The notes below the pieces were generated by a model. That model saw nothing but the letters and a program-made list of their open reading frames with translations, ran no database searches and had not been told where the DNA came from. From Paraphaeosphaeria minitans (Eukaryota > Ascomycota > Dothideomycetes > Pleosporales > Didymosphaeriaceae): a stretch of DNA of 64,000 nt. Both the position numbers and the translations under genes were made by a program. Location of the stretch: the NCBI GenBank assembly GCA_015832175.1, contig WJXW01000016.1, forward strand, positions 1 through 64,000. The letters are read 5' to 3'. Positions 59,021 to 64,000 of the stretch are shown piece by piece (the first letter of the stretch is position 1; every line of letters begins with the position of its first letter).

Positions 59021-59307
59021 GCGTCCTAGCAGAACTTTATTATAAATTAGTAGTAAAAAGTAATGGCTAAACCCTACGCCACCACTATCCTATTTTGTGA
59101 ATAAGAGATGGTAGATTAGTATAAGAGGTTACGTTGAGATAAATTAGAATAAGAAAGAAATAGAAATAGCTAGGGAATAGAATTATTTCTACCCCTAGTC
59201 TAACGCGTTTCTGGTATTAAATCCTACCTAATTTGTTAACTCTAATTCTAACGCTAAGCTAATCTTAGCGCGTCTATAACTACTAACGCCTCTTCCTCTT
59301 AGATAGG

Positions 59308-62300
59308 TATTTTTAATACATAGGACTTTCTCTACTTTCTATTTACGTAGGTCTAGGTCCGCTTCTTCTAGCTCTAGGGCTAGGTCTAGCTAGGCGTTAG
59401 CCTAGGTCTAACTAGATAGGGGATTGTCTACTGCTTACTTAAAGAGATTAACGTAGATAGTTTTATAGAGATCGCTAGATAGGTTTAGTGTTACTATAAG
59501 TAGGGATAGTATAGCTATTATAGTATATTTAACCTTAAGCTAGTTAAGTTTTTTTTTTAGCTAGTTAGTTTTTACGTTATATAGTAAGAACTATACCTTA
59601 TCTCTAATTTAGAATTGCTCTATAGGGTAGTAAGTATAGTTTATAGCCTCTATAGTGCGCTACTATCTATAGGCGATAGTAGTCTAGACTAAAGCTATCC
59701 CTCTTTTAAGGTAGTCTAGGAAGTGCTTTACCCTTCTAGTAGGGGTATAGGTAGACTCTGCTAGTAAGGGGATTCTTTTAAGAAAATTAACGTAATATCT
59801 ATTTAGTAGAAAGTTTAGGCTTAGGCCTATAGTAGTAGATACTTTATTATTTAATATAAGCTAGTAGGCTAGGAGGCAGTCTAGCTAGTCTATTTATTTA
59901 AAGTTAACTATAATATAAAGGACTAAGAGTATTTTTTAGTTTACCCTCTCTATACTACTGTTAGTTTAGGGTAGTATACTGTAGAGAGGAGTTATTTTAT
60001 TTAAGTTAATTTATATAGTATAGTCTAGAACTTCCCTAGCCAGTCTAAGCCTCTATCTGTAATTAGTAAGGTAGGAAAGCTATAGAACTACTACTATATA
60101 TTATAGAAGTAGGCTACATAGTACTCTACTATTATAGAAGTTATAGCTTCTAGTTATATATACTTTAATAGCCTATTAGTAATTATAAGCAGGTATTACA
60201 GTGCTGCTATAAAGGCCTAGGGAAGGTCTATTATAAAATTCATTAAGAGTTGCGCCTAGTACTAGTCTGTAATTAGAAGTAGCTATAGGAGACTTTACTA
60301 CTTCTACTAGTTTGTATACGCTCTTACGCAGTAGTAATTACGTATAAATTAGGTAATGTTTTTAGATATATTATCCTAGTAGTAGTTCTAGTAAATAATC
60401 TTAAACGTAGAGTTCTTCCTAGGATAGTCTATAACTAGAGACTTATATGCGCGCTATATAATAGCGGTAGTAAAAGGTTCCTAAGCTAGGACCTAAAGGA
60501 CTTCTTACTATAGGAGGAACTTATATATACTAATTATATAGTCCCTAATTTATTAGGAGGTGGCGGCTATTATAGGGAATATATAGTTACTATAGTGTAC
60601 TACCTTAAGCCTAATATAGTAGAGGGGGAACTTTACTATAGCTATATCTTAGAGTGCCTATAGATACGTGTTAGTAAAGATCTAAGCCCCTACTAGCGCT
60701 GTTAAAGATTACGTCTACACTAGGGTAGTCTAGATAGTCCTAGGCACTATTAGTGGGGTGTTTATTCTTATTTACTAGACTATATTCTACTTACGCTAGC
60801 TTAGTGCGTCTAGTCTAGCTACCTATAATCTAGACTAGTAGTAGAGGTAGAAGTAAAAGGTAGAGAGTAACTCTAACTACTAGTGCTAGCGCTTATTTAA
60901 TTCTTAGATCTTTATAAAGTATTTAAGGTTTTTATAGTCTATTAGAATTTTAAAGGGGCGCGCTACTCCTATTAGCTCTAGTCTCTATATTTATAGGGCC
61001 TATATAATTATAAGTAGCTTTTTGTTGTAAATAGTATAGTTCTACTAGGCTAGTGTTAGGGCTGTAAAGTAGTAGGCTATAAAGTGCTAGATCCCTTTAA
61101 TATATTAAGAGAGGTAGGCCCTAGTAGCGCTACCTAAGTAGTCTGCCTTTACTAGCGTATTACACTCTAGGTCCTAGAGCGCTAGGATAGGGTCCTATAT
61201 AAATATGTCCTTTAGGGCCTAAAAGGCCTCTTATTCTCTAGGGCCCTATTAAAACGGGACCCCTTTCTTAGTAAGGGTATATAGGGGTGCGGCCTACTTA
61301 GAGAATTAGGGGAGAAAGTTGTAATAGAAGTTAGTAAAGCTAATAAAGTAATAGACTGTATGTACTATAGAGGGGGCGTTCTATTAATTAATTACTTATA
61401 TTTTTACTAGATTAGGGCGAATAGTCTTGCCTATTATAATAAGATACCCTAGGTACCTAACCTCTATTATTGCGAATTTACATTTCCCTAGGTTTACATA
61501 TAGTCTAGCTTCCTATAGAAGTCCTAGCACTTATTATATATAGTCCTAGTGTTGGCGTAGGGGCCCTATTATATAGATAAGGATATTATCTAGGTAAACT
61601 ATATATATATCGCCTAGGGTATCCTTTAGAGCGCTATTAATATAGCGCTAAAATATAGTAGGTGCCCTAGTTAGTCTAAATAGGACTACTAACCACTTAA
61701 AGAGGCCAAACTAGGTGTAGAATATAGTGTAGTGTTCTTCCCCCTCTATAACTTATAGCTTATAAAAGGCAGCGTAGATATCTACCTTTATAAACTAAGT
61801 AGCCTAAAAGAGGGTGCGCAGTATTTCTTTAATAAGTAGAAAAGAGTACTAATTTAGCTTAGAGATTACATTAATCTCCTAATAGTTAATATATAGGCGC
61901 TATTTCCCCCTAGGCTTTAGGGCTAAAAGGACTAGAGTACTTACTAAAGAGAAGCTAGCTTATATTTAGCCTTTATTTATAAGTTCTATAAGTTGGCGCC
62001 AGAGTTCTGCTAGCTAATCTCTAGACATACTATACAGTAGGCCCTAGGGTAGTCTTAAAAGGAAGCTGCTTAGAGTCTATCTTAAGTAGATATAGTAGTC
62101 TAACGTGCCCTAGTGTAGTAGGAGGCTAAACGCCTTAGTTTTATTAAAAATAGCGGCGTACTCTACTAGTTCTAGGGGGAGAGTCCTACTATCTTTAGTA
62201 AGGCCTAGCCCTACTACGTTATAGGGGAGTAGAAGTCCTACTGTATAAGAAAGCGTTATTGTGAGTATCTAGGTAATATCCTAGAGTAAAGTTAGAAATA

Positions 62301-62830
62301 CCTCTTCCTAGTCTTTATCTAGAGTATTAAAGGGTATTACGTTGTCCTTCTTATCTACTAGCGTGGCGAGGAGGCCCTGCCTCTTTACTACTTAAGTGTT
62401 AAGAGTAATAAAACTCCTAGCTACGCTAATTATAATTTTACTACTATAGATATCTACTACTACCTTAGACTTAGCTAGCTAGGGGGCCCCTAGGATTATA
62501 TCCTAGTAGAGGTTAGGGATTATATAAGCGTAAAGGGTCTATTACTACCTAAATATATTATAAGGCACTACTACTATCTCTATAATAAGGATCTATAGTA
62601 ATAACCTAGTAGTCTATTCTAGGTCCTAGGCTAGGATTGTAATACACTGTAGTAAGAGTAAATTTACTAGTCTAGAGCTAATTACTACAAAGCATTTATA
62701 CCCTATATTAATTAGGGCCTCTACATACTATATACTATTAAGGAAGACGTAGAGGGTAGAGGTAGGCCTATTTATATCTACCCTAGCCTTAGCCACTCTA
62801 ACTATCGCAGCTTACCCTAATTATACCTCT
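59308..62830 (-). pseudogene. pol: pol of Gypsy-1 copy 2, 3'-truncated
   Basis: Mirror image of 7,818-11,345. The reverse transcriptase active site is VYLDN at about 61,580-61,600 and the protease block lies near 62,690. Integrase spans roughly 60,450-59,650. The C-terminal chromodomain is missing. Same Asp to Asn change as in copy 1. Confidence 0.88.
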
Positions 62831-63930
62831 ATTAATACTATTGCGCTTAGCCCCTACGTTAGCGCTAGACTAAAAGCTATTCTTTTCCTAACTAGATGCT
62901 TATCTTATTATGCTAAAGTTAGGTTATAATTATCTAGAGTAAAATTACATTAAGGTAGGCTCTAGCTATATAGTTAGGCTTACTATAGTAAGTGCACACG
63001 CCTACGTTCTAGTGTTACTAAAAGATATATTTAGGTATCTAGTTTAGGCGCTACTTACCTACTTCTTTGCTAGCTTAGGGCTAGGTTAAGGTTAAAGCTG
63101 CTATAGGAGTTATATAGACGTTGCTATTACTATCCTTAGAAGAGGGCTAGCTACCCTTATAGGAGGTAGCTTAAGTAGTAAGCTTATCTTCTAGGGCTTT
63201 TATTTTAAAGTCTACTATAATTTATAAAAACCTAGTAACAGCTGCGTTATAGTCCCCTTTAGGAACGTTATAGTTAAGGGTAACTATATAGATATTACGC
63301 TAGATTACGCGGCGTAACTTATATAGTTTCTTAGTATTACCCTACTAGCTACTACTCGCCTCTACTAAGGTCTATTTAAAGCGAACGTAAAAGTTAGAGA
63401 AACTCTCCCTAAAGTTCTACCTAATTATATTAAAGCGTGCTTTAGCCTTTTACTAGGCGTATTTGTTAGTATATATAAAGGTAAGGTACTATATAAACGT
63501 TTATAGGTTAAACTAGCTATCTACCCCCCTAGTTTAGTAAAAGGCTGCTACTGTGTCCTAAGGACTATTGTCTAGGCAGTCCTATATTAGCGCCTATTTT
63601 TCTTAGGGGGAGCTAATAAACTGCTTATTAGTCTAGAGCTTATAATTTATTATAACCTTCTAGGCCCTAAACTATGTCTTTAGGCCCTTAAACTTAGTTA
63701 GGCTTAGGAGTAGTTTACGCTACAGAATTAGCTAGTTTATACTAGTAAATAGGGATCTGCCCCCTATAGTAGAGGTAAATAGGCCTAGGGTGGTGCTAGT
63801 GTAGGCCTATTAGTATATAAAGAGCTTACACAGCTCTTTATTCTAGAGTTATAGTATTTATATAGTAGAGCGGTCTTTGTCTCTAGCAGTAATTAAGTTC
63901 TGCAGTTATTCTACTAACTTAGCAATATTA
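62831..63930 (-). pseudogene. gag: gag of Gypsy-1 copy 2
   Basis: Counterpart of 6,721-7,815. The zinc knuckle at about 62,950-63,005 now reads CTYYSKPNYIARAY, having lost one more Cys and a Gly compared with copy 1. Confidence 0.82.
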
Positions 63931-64000
63931 GAGGTATCTATTAGTAGATTATTCTAGACTCTATTACGTTTCTCTGTTCCTTTAAACGACTCTTTTCTAG

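Larger units (their letters stand above)
59308..64000 (-). mobile_element. Gypsy-1 second copy, inverted and truncated
   Basis: Reverse complement of about 6,648-11,345 of Gypsy-1. The left end starts abruptly against the end of segment Y' (...TTAGATAGG) and lacks the chromodomain end, the antisense frame and the 3' LTR. The right end runs out of the window just before the 5' LTR would be expected. More heavily mutated than the first copy. Confidence 0.93.

Overview
The window looks like a repeat-only, heavily mutated block of a filamentous ascomycete (Pezizomycotina) genome. CpA and TpG dinucleotides are scarce and TpA (especially CTAG) is extremely common, while CpG is retained. That is the signature of repeat-induced point mutation (RIP, CpA to TpA), not simple CpG decay. 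When frames are read with TAG/TAA taken as former Gln/Trp codons, long coherent proteins appear on both strands. Almost nothing here can be an intact gene: nearly every feature is a pseudogene or a mobile element. I saw no tRNA, rRNA or CRISPR.

Layout. 1-18 kb: a divergent pair of degraded genes, a minus-strand protein with three CCHC zinc knuckles and a plus-strand SNF2-type helicase. The helicase is split by a complete Ty3/Gypsy element (Gypsy-1, 6,438-13,575, 5-bp target duplication AATAA) and resumes in frame on the far side. A minus-strand unknown gene and a field of satellite-like repeats follow. 18.2-59.3 kb: two tandem copies of a large composite unit. Unit A (about 18,175-36,869) is X + U1 + Y; unit B (36,870-59,307) is X' + U2 + Y'. 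X carries several unrecognised genes. Y carries a small unrecognised gene, a 62-bp tandem array and a fungal telomere-linked type RecQ helicase (minus strand). Unit B has a 3.26-kb insertion (40,256-43,515) encoding a second, different RecQ-type helicase, and a nested Ty3/Gypsy element (Gypsy-2, 48,790-55,744, target duplication ATTAA). Gypsy-2 in turn contains a 238-bp solo LTR (50,164-50,401, target duplication CTAAC) that shows almost no RIP. Unit B also lost about 2.1 kb, removing the 3' half of its RecQ gene. 59.3-64 kb: a truncated, inverted second copy of Gypsy-1 that runs off the window.

How it fits together. The two RecQ families, SNF2 helicase, tandem satellites and segmental duplication suggest a subtelomeric or similar repeat compartment. 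The order of events can be read from the nesting: unit duplication and helicase-gene spread, Gypsy insertions, RIP, then the late solo LTR. U1 is single-copy within the window and visibly less mutated than its neighbours, as expected if RIP acts only on duplicated DNA. Both Gypsy families carry a reading frame antisense to pol between integrase and the 3' LTR. Start codons and exact ends of most pseudogenes are approximate, because RIP has erased start codons and created false stops.
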